Assembly (NCBI RefSeq): GCF_019654975.1
Contig: NZ_BPEW01000042.1
Coordinates: forward strand, 1-36,754
Direction: 5' to 3'
From: Shewanella sp. c952
GTDB taxonomy: Bacteria > Pseudomonadota > Gammaproteobacteria > Enterobacterales > Shewanellaceae
Length of the DNA stretch: 36,754 bases
Shown here piece after piece: positions 17,390 through 26,430 of the stretch (positions are counted from its first letter, which is position 1; each line of letters starts with the position of its first letter). The notes beneath the pieces are model-generated. The model made no database searches and was not told the DNA's origin. It worked only from the letters and a program-made list of their open reading frames with translations. The translations under genes were made by a program, and so were the position numbers.

Positions 17390-20300
17390 CTAACAAGCAA
17401 CTGGCTGTGGGTTGAACCGCTCTCGAACGTTTTGCAAGATAACAAAGAACACACAGGCAAAGATGCAACCAATAAAGGTGGCTGTGACGATACCGCCAAA
17501 GCTTGCATAACCTAGAGCTTGTTGCGCGCCATTGCCTATTGCATCAGCCATCATCAGTGGTACCAATCCGACACCAAAACTAAATGCTGTCATGAATACG
17601 GCTCGTGCTCTAAGTCGCATCGCTTCGACTGCCGCAGTCTTAATTGCCATGCCTTTTTCTCGTAAATCTTTGGCATATTCTATAATCAGAATGGCATTAC
17701 GGACGCTCATTCCAACTAATAGCACTGCTGCAAGTTGAGTCAGAATATTAATGTCGCCCTGCAGGTATATCACGCCATATACAATGCCGATAACAGCGGT
17801 GGGAACGACTAACATGATTGCTGCAGGTATTAACCAGCTCTCATACTGAGCGACCAACACCATGTAGGTAACGAGTAATGCTAGTGCCAGTACGATAATG
17901 GCCTGATTGCCCGCTTTAATCTCCTCGGCTGAGGCGCCTGTAAATTCAACTGAGATCCCTTTCGGTAACTCAAGCTCGTTGATTAGATTGATGACGTCGC
18001 CTGTGGCACTGACAGGAATGACATCGAAAGCAACTGATTGCTGTGCATTGAAGCGGTTGAGAAAGTTAGGTGCTAGTTCTTCGCTAATTTCAAAAATTTT
18101 GTCCGCGCTAATGTGAGTTCCGTTAGGTTGGCTTAGTTTAATCGCTTTGAGGGATTCGGCTGAGGTGCGATATTCAGGTGAATTTTGCACCATGACTTTG
18201 TAATTGCGGCCATTCATGTTGAAAGTGTTGATGTAGCTACCACCAAAATGAGCCTGCATACCAGTGACGGTGTCAGCAAATGAGATCCCATATTTATTGA
18301 GCTCTTGTCGTTTTATCTCTAGCTTTATTGACGGTTTATCTACGGCGTACTGCGTCATTGCCAGTGCCACATCATCTTCAAAGCTGTTGAGTTGTGCGAT
18401 GATAGAGTTTGAAATTTCAAACATCTCAGCAGGGCTATAGCCTTTTGCATCTTTAATAACAAAGCTGACACCATCAACTAAACCCAGTTCTGGAATGACT
18501 GGCGGTTTAAAAGCAAAAGCTTCTATGCCAGTTTCTGCAATGACAGCATTGGCCGCTTCTATCACTTGGTTATCGCTTAGCTCACGGCTATCCATCGGTT
18601 CTAGGTTTAGCAGTAAAAGAAAGCTGCCCATATCGGCGGTACTGGTGATTAAGTTAAAACCCGAGGCTGAAATTGAATTTGATACCCCTTGTATATCCTG
18701 TAGTTTTTCGACTAATTCTAACGTATACGCATCGGTGACCGGCAGGGCGGTACCTGCAGGAAATGAGCCTACAACAAATACTGCGCTTGCATCTTCATCT
18801 GGTAGCATACCCGTCGCAAGCTCTTTACCATCTTGCACTGTGAGGTAAAGTGCTCCGCCAAGTAACATGACAGATAATAGCGGAACCTTAACAAAGCATT
18901 GAGTTGCGAACTTGAAGATAGTGATCTTTGCGCCGATAACGCTTTCGAGTGAGCGCGCTATCAACCCTTTTTTGGGGTGCTTCATAAACAGTGCGCAAAG
19001 TGCCGGAGTTAACGTTAAAGCCACCACGGTTGAAACTAGCACCGCAACACTAAGTACAATGCCAAATTCACTATAGATTATTCCTGTCATGCCACTCATA
19101 AATATGGTGGGAGCAAAGACTGCTAGCAACACCAATGCTGATGCGATAATCGGGCTGACCACTTTATCTAGACTAGCTGATACCGCTTGCTTAGGTGTCA
19201 GTTGTGGTTGCTCTTGTAGTTCGTGTTCAGCGGCTTCAATAACAATAATGGCGGCATCAACCACAATACCGATTGCCATTACCAGTCCAAGCATTGAGAT
19301 GATATTGATATCAATACCCAGTGCGGCCATGGCGGCAAACGTCCCAATCAGTGACACCGGAATTGCGGCGCACGTGATGAGGGTTAATCTAAAGGATTGC
19401 ATGAATACCAGGGTGATAAGGGCAACGATGATAACGGCAAGTACAAGGGTTTCTAGCACGTTATCAATGGCACCAATGACAAACGCTGTTGCATCATAAA
19501 CGGTCTGTATTTGGTAGTCTGTTTCTAAAGAGGTGGTTATTTCTTGCACCGCTTTGCCCACTTCAATAGCATTGGCGCTAGGGTCTTTATAGATGAAAAG
19601 AACAGAACCCGCACTGGTGCCAGCGTATGCGTTGGCGGTATAAACTTCGGCTCCAAGCTCTATTGTGGCAACATCTTTTAGTAATACTGGTTTCTTGAAA
19701 TGTTCGCCGCGAACCACTATGTTGCCAAACTCTTCCGCTGAGGATAAGCCGCCGTCGACGCTGACAGAGTACTCAAGAGAATTGCTAACTACGGAACCCG
19801 CAGATGAAATCTTATTTTGAGCGTTAATTGCGGCTTGTATGTCACCGACATTTACATACAGGTTGTTCATCGCATCGGGGTTCAACCAAACTCGCATGGA
19901 GTACTTTTTCTCCCCTAATACATCGACTTTCGATACACCATTAATACGTTGAAGCGACTCTTTTAATATGCCGCCAGAAAAACCACTTATTTCAGTATCA
20001 GTCGCCTTGCCTGAAGGGTCATTGATTGCGAGGCCGATAAGTAAACCATTAGAAACTTTTTCAACCTTGACACCATTTTTAGATACATCAGCAGGTAACT
20101 CTGGCAGTGCCAAGTTAACTCTGTTCTGCACCAAGTTATTTGCGGTGTCGGGATCGGTTCCATTGGCAAAAGTGATGGTTAGCGTGTAAGTTCCATCGGC
20201 GCCTGATGTGCTTTGCATGTAATCCATGCCAGAGACACCATTGACCTGCTTTTCAATTTCAGGCGCAACGGATTTGGTGATCACTTCGGCTGAAGCGCCA

Positions 20301-20449
20301 TCCATAAAAGTGCTGACCTCTATGGTTACCGGTGCGACATCCGGGTAGCGCCCAATAGGAGATTGCAGCGCTGCAATCACCCCGATAAGAGTGATAAACA
20401 GCGAGATGATAATCGCGAGTTTCGGCCTTTCGATAAATAGTTTGAACAT
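17390..20449 (-). CDS. RND-family (HAE1-like) efflux permease without adjacent adaptor
   Basis: This is an inner-membrane proton-driven efflux pump of about 1019 residues, near the AcrB/MexB length. It has the normal layout: a TM1 start MFKLFIERPKLAIIISLF, a large periplasmic loop, six TMs from about residue 330, a second loop, and the C-terminal TM bundle. ATG 20449 is chosen because AAAGGTGA lies at good spacing and FKLFIERP aligns with RND starts. Two oddities: the TM4 motif reads GIVVDAAIIVIEAAE, so the second of the paired aspartates of AcrB (D407/D408) is alanine; and TM10 reads SVRNAILIIEY, with Arg where AcrB has Lys940. No membrane-fusion or TolC-like gene is next to it. The substrate is unknown. 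Confidence 0.88.
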   Translation of the reverse strand: MFKLFIERPKLAIIISLFITLIGVIAALQSPIGRYPDVAPVTIEVSTFMDGASAEVITKSVAPEIEKQVNGVSGMDYMQSTSGADGTYTLTITFANGTDPDTANNLVQNRVNLALPELPADVSKNGVKVEKVSNGLLIGLAINDPSGKATDTEISGFSGGILKESLQRINGVSKVDVLGEKKYSMRVWLNPDAMNNLYVNVGDIQAAINAQNKISSAGSVVSNSLEYSVSVDGGLSSAEEFGNIVVRGEHFKKPVLLKDVATIELGAEVYTANAYAGTSAGSVLFIYKDPSANAIEVGKAVQEITTSLETDYQIQTVYDATAFVIGAIDNVLETLVLAVIIVALITLVFMQSFRLTLITCAAIPVSLIGTFAAMAALGIDINIISMLGLVMAIGIVVDAAIIVIEAAEHELQEQPQLTPKQAVSASLDKVVSPIIASALVLLAVFAPTIFMSGMTGIIYSEFGIVLSVAVLVSTVVALTLTPALCALFMKHPKKGLIARSLESVIGAKITIFKFATQCFVKVPLLSVMLLGGALYLTVQDGKELATGMLPDEDASAVFVVGSFPAGTALPVTDAYTLELVEKLQDIQGVSNSISASGFNLITSTADMGSFLLLLNLEPMDSRELSDNQVIEAANAVIAETGIEAFAFKPPVIPELGLVDGVSFVIKDAKGYSPAEMFEISNSIIAQLNSFEDDVALAMTQYAVDKPSIKLEIKRQELNKYGISFADTVTGMQAHFGGSYINTFNMNGRNYKVMVQNSPEYRTSAESLKAIKLSQPNGTHISADKIFEISEELAPNFLNRFNAQQSVAFDVIPVSATGDVINLINELELPKGISVEFTGASAEEIKAGNQAIIVLALALLVTYMVLVAQYESWLIPAAIMLVVPTAVIGIVYGVIYLQGDINILTQLAAVLLVGMSVRNAILIIEYAKDLREKGMAIKTAAVEAMRLRARAVFMTAFSFGVGLVPLMMADAIGNGAQQALGYASFGGIVTATFIGCIFACVFFVILQNVRERFNPQPVAC

Positions 20450-20458
20450 ACCCATCAC

Positions 20459-20821
20459 CTTTATTTTTTCATCATCTCTTGGCTGGTATCGAATTAATAC
20501 ATTGCGCGAAATGACTTAGTTAAGCTTGTAATACTTAGTGCTGGGTTCTATTAGACTCAAGAGCTTTACTGCGAGCTTAAAACCACCGACTAAGTTGGCT
20601 TTTTTGTCGATGCTTGAATGGTATAGCAGTTAATCTAATCGTTTGAAGTAGGTACTATTAGCTTTTTGAATAGGTGAGGTTTGCTTTGTTTAAGTTACTG
20701 TTTTAAAAGTGAAGTTATCTAGCTAATTATCTGGGTGAGCTATGGAGTGTTACGGCATGTTGAAATATGTGATGTTAATCAACTTGGCGCTGTCATTTGT
20801 TTTTGTGGCGTATACTGACAT
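20459..20821. other. Intergenic region upstream of the RND gene
   Basis: About 360 bp lies between the RND start and the end of the liu/ato operon. A membrane-fusion gene would normally be here; there is none and no decayed one that I can read. A 42-residue frame from ATG 20742 runs through the terminator and is not credible. I see no named regulatory site. Confidence 0.55.
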
Positions 20822-20851
20822 AAAAAACGCAGCTCAAAGTGGCTGCGTTTT
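20822..20851 (-). terminator. Intrinsic terminator of the liu-ato operon
   Basis: Read leftward, a stem AAAACGCAGC / GCTGCGTTTT with an eight-base loop ends in a run of T (complement of 20822-20827). It lies 18 bp after the atoA stop and closes the long leftward operon. Confidence 0.88.
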
Positions 20852-20869
20852 AGTTATTTGGCGAATCAA

Positions 20870-21526
20870 CTAGAAGCTCATTTCAGGGACATGCTCTGGC
20901 ACAATCAACTTGCCAGCTGTTTTAGAGACTATCTCCTCAACGGATACACCTGGTGCTCGTTCTAATAGATGGAAGGCACCATCTTTGATCTCCATAAAGG
21001 CCAAATCGGTTAATACACGTTTGATACAGCCAAAACCGGTCAATGGTAGTTCACACTTGGGCAGCAGCTTAGAGTTACCTTTTTTATCGGCGTGCATCAT
21101 GGTGACGATAATATTGTCAGCACCGGCAACTAAATCCATTGCGCCGCCCATACCTTTGATTAATTTGCCTGGGATCATCCAAGAGGCGATAGAGCCTTGT
21201 TCATCGACTTCAAAGGCGCCGAGCACCGTTAAATCGACATGGCCGCCACGGATCATGGCAAAACTCTCTGATGATGAGAAAAACGATGCGCCATCTACAG
21301 CGGTTACTGTCTGTTTACCCGCATTGATTAAGTCAGCATCTATGGTCTCTTCTGTTGGGAACTCGCCCATACCCAGTAAACCATTTTCTGATTGCAACAT
21401 TACCTCAATCCCCTCAGGGATATAGTTGGCAACTAATGTTGGAATACCAATGCCTAGGTTAACGTAAAAGCCATCTTGCAGTTCTTTTGCTACACGCTGT
21501 GCCAGTTGTTCTCTTGATAATGCCAT
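20870..21526 (-). CDS. atoA: 3-oxoacid (acetoacetate) CoA-transferase subunit B
   Basis: This is the catalytic small subunit of a SCOT/AtoDA-type CoA-transferase. In this operon it would activate acetoacetate, the product of HMG-CoA lyase, by transferring CoA from succinyl-CoA or another acyl-CoA. It has 218 residues. The active-site glutamate is in QSENGLLGMG (about residues 45-54), and GGHVDLTVLGAFEVDEQGSIASWMIPGKLIKGMGGAMDL is the characteristic stretch. It starts 11 bp after atoD and is the last gene of the operon before the terminator. The CoA donor cannot be read from sequence. Confidence 0.94.
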   Translation of the reverse strand: MALSREQLAQRVAKELQDGFYVNLGIGIPTLVANYIPEGIEVMLQSENGLLGMGEFPTEETIDADLINAGKQTVTAVDGASFFSSSESFAMIRGGHVDLTVLGAFEVDEQGSIASWMIPGKLIKGMGGAMDLVAGADNIIVTMMHADKKGNSKLLPKCELPLTGFGCIKRVLTDLAFMEIKDGAFHLLERAPGVSVEEIVSKTAGKLIVPEHVPEMSF

Positions 21527-21537
21527 TGTGTAGCCCC

Positions 21538-22266
21538 TTATTTGCTGACGTCAGCATTAGCTTTGACGGTGCGTTGCTCGATGCGTTTCTCGAACTTGCC
21601 TTGGATAATGCGGTTAACGTAGATCCCTGGTGTGTGGATATGATCAGGGTCGAGTTCACCCGGCTCTACAATGTGCTCAGCCTCGACAACGGTAATCTTA
21701 CCTGCGGTGGCCATCATTGGATTAAAGTTGGCGGCCGTTTTACGAAAAACCAGATTACCCATGGTATCGGCTTTCCATGCACGAACTAAGGCAAAGTCAG
21801 CTTTTAGTGCTGGTTCTAATACATAATGGCGACCATCAATTTCACGGGTTTCTTTACCCTCGGCGACAGGTGTGCCATATCCGGTTGCAGTGAAGAATGC
21901 TGGAATACCGGCGCCGCCGGCTCGAATTTTTTCAGCCAATGTACCTTGAGGAGTCAAGATAACGTTTAGCTCACCAGATAACATCTGCTGCTCAAACGTG
22001 GCGTTCTCGCCAACATAAGAGGCGATCATGGTATCGATTTGACGACTTTTAAGTAACAGTCCTAGACCGAAGTCATCAACACCTGCATTGTTAGATATTG
22101 CGGTTAAGCCTGTTACACCGGTTTTTACCATCTCAGCAATTAAGCCTTCTGGAATACCGCATAAGCCAAATCCACCGACCATCACGGTCATGTCGTTGCT
22201 TAGACCTGCTAGGGCCTCTTGATAACTTCCGACGACTTTATTGAGCCCTTTATTTAGTCCTGCCAT
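21538..22266 (-). CDS. atoD: 3-oxoacid (acetoacetate) CoA-transferase subunit A
   Basis: This is the partner subunit of the CoA-transferase encoded with atoA. The 242-residue protein has the CoA-transferase family I motif MVGGFGLCGIPEGLI (about residues 30-44), then ISNNAGVDDFGLGLLL and GGAGIPAFFTATGYGT. GGAG lies eight bases before ATG 22266. It sits 84 bp after liuE. With atoA it completes leucine breakdown by turning acetoacetate into acetoacetyl-CoA for thiolysis; the thiolase is not in this window. Confidence 0.94.
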   Translation of the reverse strand: MAGLNKGLNKVVGSYQEALAGLSNDMTVMVGGFGLCGIPEGLIAEMVKTGVTGLTAISNNAGVDDFGLGLLLKSRQIDTMIASYVGENATFEQQMLSGELNVILTPQGTLAEKIRAGGAGIPAFFTATGYGTPVAEGKETREIDGRHYVLEPALKADFALVRAWKADTMGNLVFRKTAANFNPMMATAGKITVVEAEHIVEPGELDPDHIHTPGIYVNRIIQGKFEKRIEQRTVKANADVSK

Positions 22267-22350
22267 TATTTTTATCTCCTTATTAAGAGGTCTAGCGCGG
22301 TAACTTGTAGGGTTGGCTAGCTCTCTAAAAACTGTTTAAGCAACTCGTGA

Positions 22351-23250
22351 CTAAACCGAGATGGCTTGTGCGACTTTTGCACCATTGGTGCGCCCAAGTG
22401 CTTGGCTAATTTTGTTACCTGCCTTTGCAAGCTTGTTTAAATCGATGCCGGTTTCAATGCCAAGTCCATGCAGCATATAAACCAGATCTTCAGTGGCTAA
22501 ATTGCCCGATGCGCCTTTGGCATAAGGGCAGCCACCTAGGCCTGCAACCGATGAGTCAATAACACTCACTCCAGTTTCTAAGCAGGCCAAAATGTTTGCT
22601 AATGCTTGACCGTAGGTGTCATGAAAGTGCAGTGCTAGCTGTGAAACCGGTACGACATTGGCAACTGCTTCAACCATTCTACGGGCATTTAGTGCTGTGC
22701 CAACGCCAATGGTGTCACCCAATGAAATCTCGTAACAGCCCATTTTGTAAAGTAATTCAGACACTCGTGCGACTTCGCTAACCGCTATGTCACCTTCATA
22801 AGGACAGCCCAGCACACAAGAGACATAACCTCGAACACGGATATTATTGGCTTTAGCCAGCTGCATCACAGGTTCAAAGCGTGCGATAGACTCCTCTATT
22901 GAGCAGTTAATATTGCGCTGACTAAAGCTTTCAGATGCTGCGCCAAAGATGGCAACTTCGTCGCATCCTGCGTCAAGCGCAAGTTCCAAGCCCTTTAGAT
23001 TTGGTGTTAGCGCACTGTAGGTAATACCGCTTTGACGCGTGACACCCTTAAGTACGTCCGCTGAATCTGCCATCTGCGGTACCCATTTCGGCGACACAAA
23101 GCTGGCGGCTTCGATACGTTTTACACCAGCGGCTGCTAAATCTTCAATCAAAGTGATTTTATCTGCAGTGGTGACCGGCTTTTCATTTTGCAGGCCGTCA
23201 CGGGCGCCGACTTCAAATATACTAACTTTGCTAGGGAAAGAAGCTGACAT
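22351..23250 (-). CDS. liuE: Hydroxymethylglutaryl-CoA lyase
   Basis: This cleaves HMG-CoA to acetyl-CoA and acetoacetate, the last carbon-splitting step of leucine degradation. It has 299 residues, the usual bacterial length, with a TIM-barrel DRE-TIM fold. Seen are the N-terminal VGARDGLQNE (about residues 11-20) metal/catalytic motif, ALHFHDTYGQALANI with the metal-binding His pair, and the cysteine loop GLGGCPYAKGASGNLATEDL near residue 245. Its ribosome-binding site GAGGAG lies inside the duplicated end of liuD that precedes it (23254-23383), so the duplication has kept the original liuD-liuE junction. Confidence 0.95.
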   Translation of the reverse strand: MSASFPSKVSIFEVGARDGLQNEKPVTTADKITLIEDLAAAGVKRIEAASFVSPKWVPQMADSADVLKGVTRQSGITYSALTPNLKGLELALDAGCDEVAIFGAASESFSQRNINCSIEESIARFEPVMQLAKANNIRVRGYVSCVLGCPYEGDIAVSEVARVSELLYKMGCYEISLGDTIGVGTALNARRMVEAVANVVPVSQLALHFHDTYGQALANILACLETGVSVIDSSVAGLGGCPYAKGASGNLATEDLVYMLHGLGIETGIDLNKLAKAGNKISQALGRTNGAKVAQAISV

Positions 23251-23253
23251 TGA

Positions 23254-23383
23254 TTACTCCTCTTTGTTGGCTGTAACTTCGGCCAGTAGCATGCCGTCAC
23301 TTACGAGTTCACCGGCGTTAAAGAAGAATGCACTGACAACACCGTCAAATGGCGACTCTAAAGATGTAATGTACTCCATCTTG
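23254..23383 (-). pseudogene. Tandem duplicate of the liuD 3' end (coding fragment)
   Basis: This 130-bp stretch is a near copy of the last about 126 bp of liuD (23387-23512), sitting between liuD and liuE. Read leftward in frame it encodes KMEY, an altered ITSLESP, then FDGVVSAFFFNAGELVSDGM and LLAEVTANKEE, then a stop. It lacks the EAMK biotin-attachment lysine context and any start codon. Relative to liuD it carries six extra bases and scattered substitutions. It is a remnant of a partial tandem duplication, with no likely protein product; its end still supplies the liuE ribosome-binding site. Confidence 0.9.
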
Positions 23384-23386
23384 CTT

Positions 23387-25486
23387 TTACTCCTCTTCGC
23401 TGGCTGTAACTTCGGCCAGTAGCATGCCGTCGCTTACGAGCTCTCCGGCGTTAAAGAAGAATGCACTCACAACACCGTCAAATGGCGACTCGATGGTGTA
23501 CTCCATCTTCATCGCTTCCATTACCATGATGCCTTGGCCTGCTGTGACTTCGTCGCCCACTGCGACCAGATGAGTCACAATAGTCCCGTTCATTGGCGCT
23601 TTAAGTTTATCTTCTAAGTTATCTTGCTCTTCAATCACTTCTGACTGAATAGCTTGGTAGTGATAACTGCTTGAGTTGATAAACAGGGTAAAGTCATCAC
23701 CGACTTGGCTAACAGGTAGCTTTATTTTGTGAGCATGACTCTTTATTGACTGGCTGTTCACTGCACTGTTTACTTCACTTAGGCTATTTACTGCGATTTC
23801 GGCATGAAGCGTTTCGCCAATAAGATCGCCAGACAATGTGAGTTGAGTATCGTTAATGACGAGCTGATAAAAGGACTTACTGGCCACTTGTGTCTCAGTT
23901 AACTCAAGGTGGTAAACTTGTTGGTCATCATCGAGTAAGGCGACTTGATGCACACTGGCACTATTGAGTCTAAAACCACTGATGGCTCCCCATGGTGAGT
24001 AGGGATCATCGCTGTTAATCGCGCAGCGCTTGGCGTCCGCTTTACGGGCACAAAGTTGATAAAGTGCTGCGAGTGCTAATGCTGTTTGACGCTCATTAGA
24101 TTGGCTCTTTGCAACATCAGCGCTTAGGCCGTGACCGATGAGAGCTTCGCCATAACGCTCAATAAAATTGGTGCTAAAGTCTGCGTTAGCGAAAGCTTCA
24201 TGCTCAGCAATGTTAGCCAGAAACTCAATGTTGTGCTTTAAACCGCTAATTTGATATGAGGCGAGGGCATGGACTAGGCGCTGCAGAGCACGTGGCCGTG
24301 ATTCATCCCAAGTAATGAGCTTAGAGATCATCGGGTCGTAAAAGTTACTAATGACATCATTTTCACGTACCCCAGAGTCGATACGTACATATTGACTCTG
24401 CTCAGGCTCTCGTAAAAAGTTAAGCTTACCACTGGCTGGCAGGAAGTCATTTTGAGGGTCTTCAGCGTATATACGCACTTCAAACGCATGGCCGTGAATA
24501 CGCACTTCATCTTGTGTTAGCGGCAGTTTACTGCCGCTAGCCACCATTAACTGCCATTTAACCAAGTCTTGCCCAGTGACTAATTCAGTGACCGGATGCT
24601 CCACCTGTAGACGCGTATTCATCTCCATAAAGTAAAAGCTGCCATCGGTATCAAGCAAAAACTCAACAGTGCCAGCGCCTTCATAGTTAATGGCTTTGGC
24701 TGCTGCAACTGCTGCTTCGCCCATACTGATGCGCAGCGTGTCACTGAGTCCAGGCGCTGGCGCCTCTTCAACCACTTTTTGATGGCGACGCTGGATAGAG
24801 CAATCTCTATCGGACAGATAGATACAATTGCCAAAGCTGTCAGCAAACACTTGTACTTCTACATGGCGTGGTTGGCGTAAGTAGCGCTCCATCAGCAGTT
24901 TATCGTTACCAAATGAGCTTATTGCTTCTCGTCTGGCTGACTGAATCGCTTCAAGTACTTCAGCACTACTTTCAACGATACGCATGCCTTTGCCGCCGCC
25001 GCCATAGGCCGCTTTGATAAGCAAAGGAAAGCCCATCGCATTGGCTTCGCTGACCAATACGTCATCATCTTGAACATCACCATGGTAGCCCGGAACCAGC
25101 GGCACATTAGCGGCGCCCATGATCTCTTTGGCTGCACTTTTGCTACCCATAGAGTCAATCGCCGCCGCGCTAGGGCCAACAAAAGCGATACCGCTTTGTT
25201 CACACTTTAAAGCAAAGCCTGCATTTTCTGACAGAAAACCGTAACCGGGGTGAATCGCTTGCGCGCCAGACTTTTTAGCGATCTCAATAATCAAGTCGCC
25301 TTTGAGGTATGAGTCTGTAGGCGCGCTGCCACCTAAGTAGAATGACTCATCGGCCATCGCCACGTGGCGAGCGTCGATATCTGCATCGGAATAAAGCGCA
25401 ACGGTGCGAACACCCATCAATTGAGCTGTTTTGATAATACGGCAGGCAATTTCACCACGGTTGGCAATTAGCAATTTAGTAAACAT
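23387..25486 (-). CDS. liuD: Methylcrotonyl-CoA carboxylase biotin-carrying (alpha) subunit
   Basis: This is biotin carboxylase plus biotin carrier protein in one chain. With LiuB it carboxylates 3-methylcrotonyl-CoA to 3-methylglutaconyl-CoA. It has 699 residues. The N-terminal FTKLLIANRGEIACRIIKTA starts the biotin carboxylase domain; the ATP-grasp region has KAAYGGGGKGMRIV (near residue 160) and MEMNTRLQVEHPVTE (near 290). The C-terminal biotinyl domain has EAMKMEYTIESPFDG near residue 660, with Lys as the biotin site. ATG 25486 follows GGAG, one base after the liuC stop. The last about 126 bp are duplicated downstream. Confidence 0.95.
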   Translation of the reverse strand: MFTKLLIANRGEIACRIIKTAQLMGVRTVALYSDADIDARHVAMADESFYLGGSAPTDSYLKGDLIIEIAKKSGAQAIHPGYGFLSENAGFALKCEQSGIAFVGPSAAAIDSMGSKSAAKEIMGAANVPLVPGYHGDVQDDDVLVSEANAMGFPLLIKAAYGGGGKGMRIVESSAEVLEAIQSARREAISSFGNDKLLMERYLRQPRHVEVQVFADSFGNCIYLSDRDCSIQRRHQKVVEEAPAPGLSDTLRISMGEAAVAAAKAINYEGAGTVEFLLDTDGSFYFMEMNTRLQVEHPVTELVTGQDLVKWQLMVASGSKLPLTQDEVRIHGHAFEVRIYAEDPQNDFLPASGKLNFLREPEQSQYVRIDSGVRENDVISNFYDPMISKLITWDESRPRALQRLVHALASYQISGLKHNIEFLANIAEHEAFANADFSTNFIERYGEALIGHGLSADVAKSQSNERQTALALAALYQLCARKADAKRCAINSDDPYSPWGAISGFRLNSASVHQVALLDDDQQVYHLELTETQVASKSFYQLVINDTQLTLSGDLIGETLHAEIAVNSLSEVNSAVNSQSIKSHAHKIKLPVSQVGDDFTLFINSSSYHYQAIQSEVIEEQDNLEDKLKAPMNGTIVTHLVAVGDEVTAGQGIMVMEAMKMEYTIESPFDGVVSAFFFNAGELVSDGMLLAEVTASEEE

Positions 25487-25487
25487 A

Positions 25488-26390
25488 TTATTTGGCTCCT
25501 GGCGCGCTAGCAGTATTGTTTTTATCGACTGGACTTTGAGTCACTGAGCCATTGGCAGTTGAGCTATTAGCAATCGTCCAGTCAGGGCTGCGCTTGTCAA
25601 AGAATGCGTTCAGACCTTCTTGGCCCTCTTTTGATACTCGAATACTGGCGATGCGCTCGCTAGTGTAATCGAGTGTTGCTTGATCTATCACGCCGCTCTC
25701 AAGGGTTGAAAGCAGGCTTTTTGCCCATGCCATACCTTGTGGGCTATTAGCCAGAAGCGCCGCTATAATAGGCGCAGCAGCACTGTCAAGCTCGTCACTG
25801 ACTTCGTGAATGATCTGCAGCTCAAGTGCTTTTTGTACATCAAACCGTTCTGCTGTCAGCATGTAACGACGGGCGGCACGTTGGCCCATAGCGCGAGTGA
25901 CATAAGGGCTAATGACCGCTGGAATGAGTCCAAGTTTAACTTCACTTAGGCAAAAGCTTGCACGCTCATTGGCAAGGGCGATATCGCAGCAACAGATAAG
26001 CCCGAGTGCGCCTCCAAAAGCGGCGCCTTGTACTTGTGCAATCGTCGGTTTTGGAAACTTGTCCAGTACCGACATCAACTTTGCTAGCTCATTGGCATCG
26101 GTGAGGTTCTGTTCAAAGTCCATCTGCGCTTGTTTACGCATCCAATGAAGATCGGCGCCAGCGCTAAAGTTTTTACCGTTAGCTTTTAGCACCAATACTT
26201 GGCATTGCGAGTTATCAGCAAAGTGCGCTAGCACTTTAATCATCTCGCTTATCATCACCTCGTCAAAAGCGTTGTGCTTTTCTGGGCGGTTAAGAATAAG
26301 CTCTGCGACACCCTCTTTAAGGGTGCAACTAACAAAAGTTAACTGTTCGCTAAGCGCATTGGTTGTTATTTGTTGCGTTTGATTCGTCAT
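25488..26390 (-). CDS. liuC: Methylglutaconyl-CoA hydratase (enoyl-CoA hydratase family)
   Basis: This hydrates 3-methylglutaconyl-CoA to HMG-CoA, between LiuBD and LiuE. It is a crotonase-fold protein of about 300 residues. Crotonase motifs seen are LNRPEKHNAFDEVMI, the oxyanion-hole FSAGADLHWMRK, and GAAFGGALGLICCCDIALA with LGLIPAVISPYV after it. I start it at ATG 26390 (TNQTQQI) rather than the longer frame into liuB, because GGAAG precedes it and the extra N-terminus is unlike the family. Unusual is a Ser/Thr/Asn-rich tail of about 25 residues after the family end (RSPDWTI), of unknown use. Confidence 0.92.
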   Translation of the reverse strand: MTNQTQQITTNALSEQLTFVSCTLKEGVAELILNRPEKHNAFDEVMISEMIKVLAHFADNSQCQVLVLKANGKNFSAGADLHWMRKQAQMDFEQNLTDANELAKLMSVLDKFPKPTIAQVQGAAFGGALGLICCCDIALANERASFCLSEVKLGLIPAVISPYVTRAMGQRAARRYMLTAERFDVQKALELQIIHEVSDELDSAAAPIIAALLANSPQGMAWAKSLLSTLESGVIDQATLDYTSERIASIRVSKEGQEGLNAFFDKRSPDWTIANSSTANGSVTQSPVDKNNTASAPGAK

Positions 26391-26430
26391 TGTTAAGCTT
26401 CCAAAGTGAGTGAATGGCAATGGATAACCA

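Noticed and set aside
19089..19499. Long rightward frame opposite the RND gene
   Set aside because: Ser/Ile/Thr-rich shadow of a strongly coding reverse strand; no start signals.
20742..20872. Small rightward frame of about 42 residues with a hydrophobic start
   Set aside because: It passes through the liu-ato terminator and ends in atoA; no ribosome-binding site of note.
23039..23422. Rightward frame across the liuD/liuE junction
   Set aside because: It is the antisense of liuE and the duplicated liuD end; the duplication keeps it open by chance.
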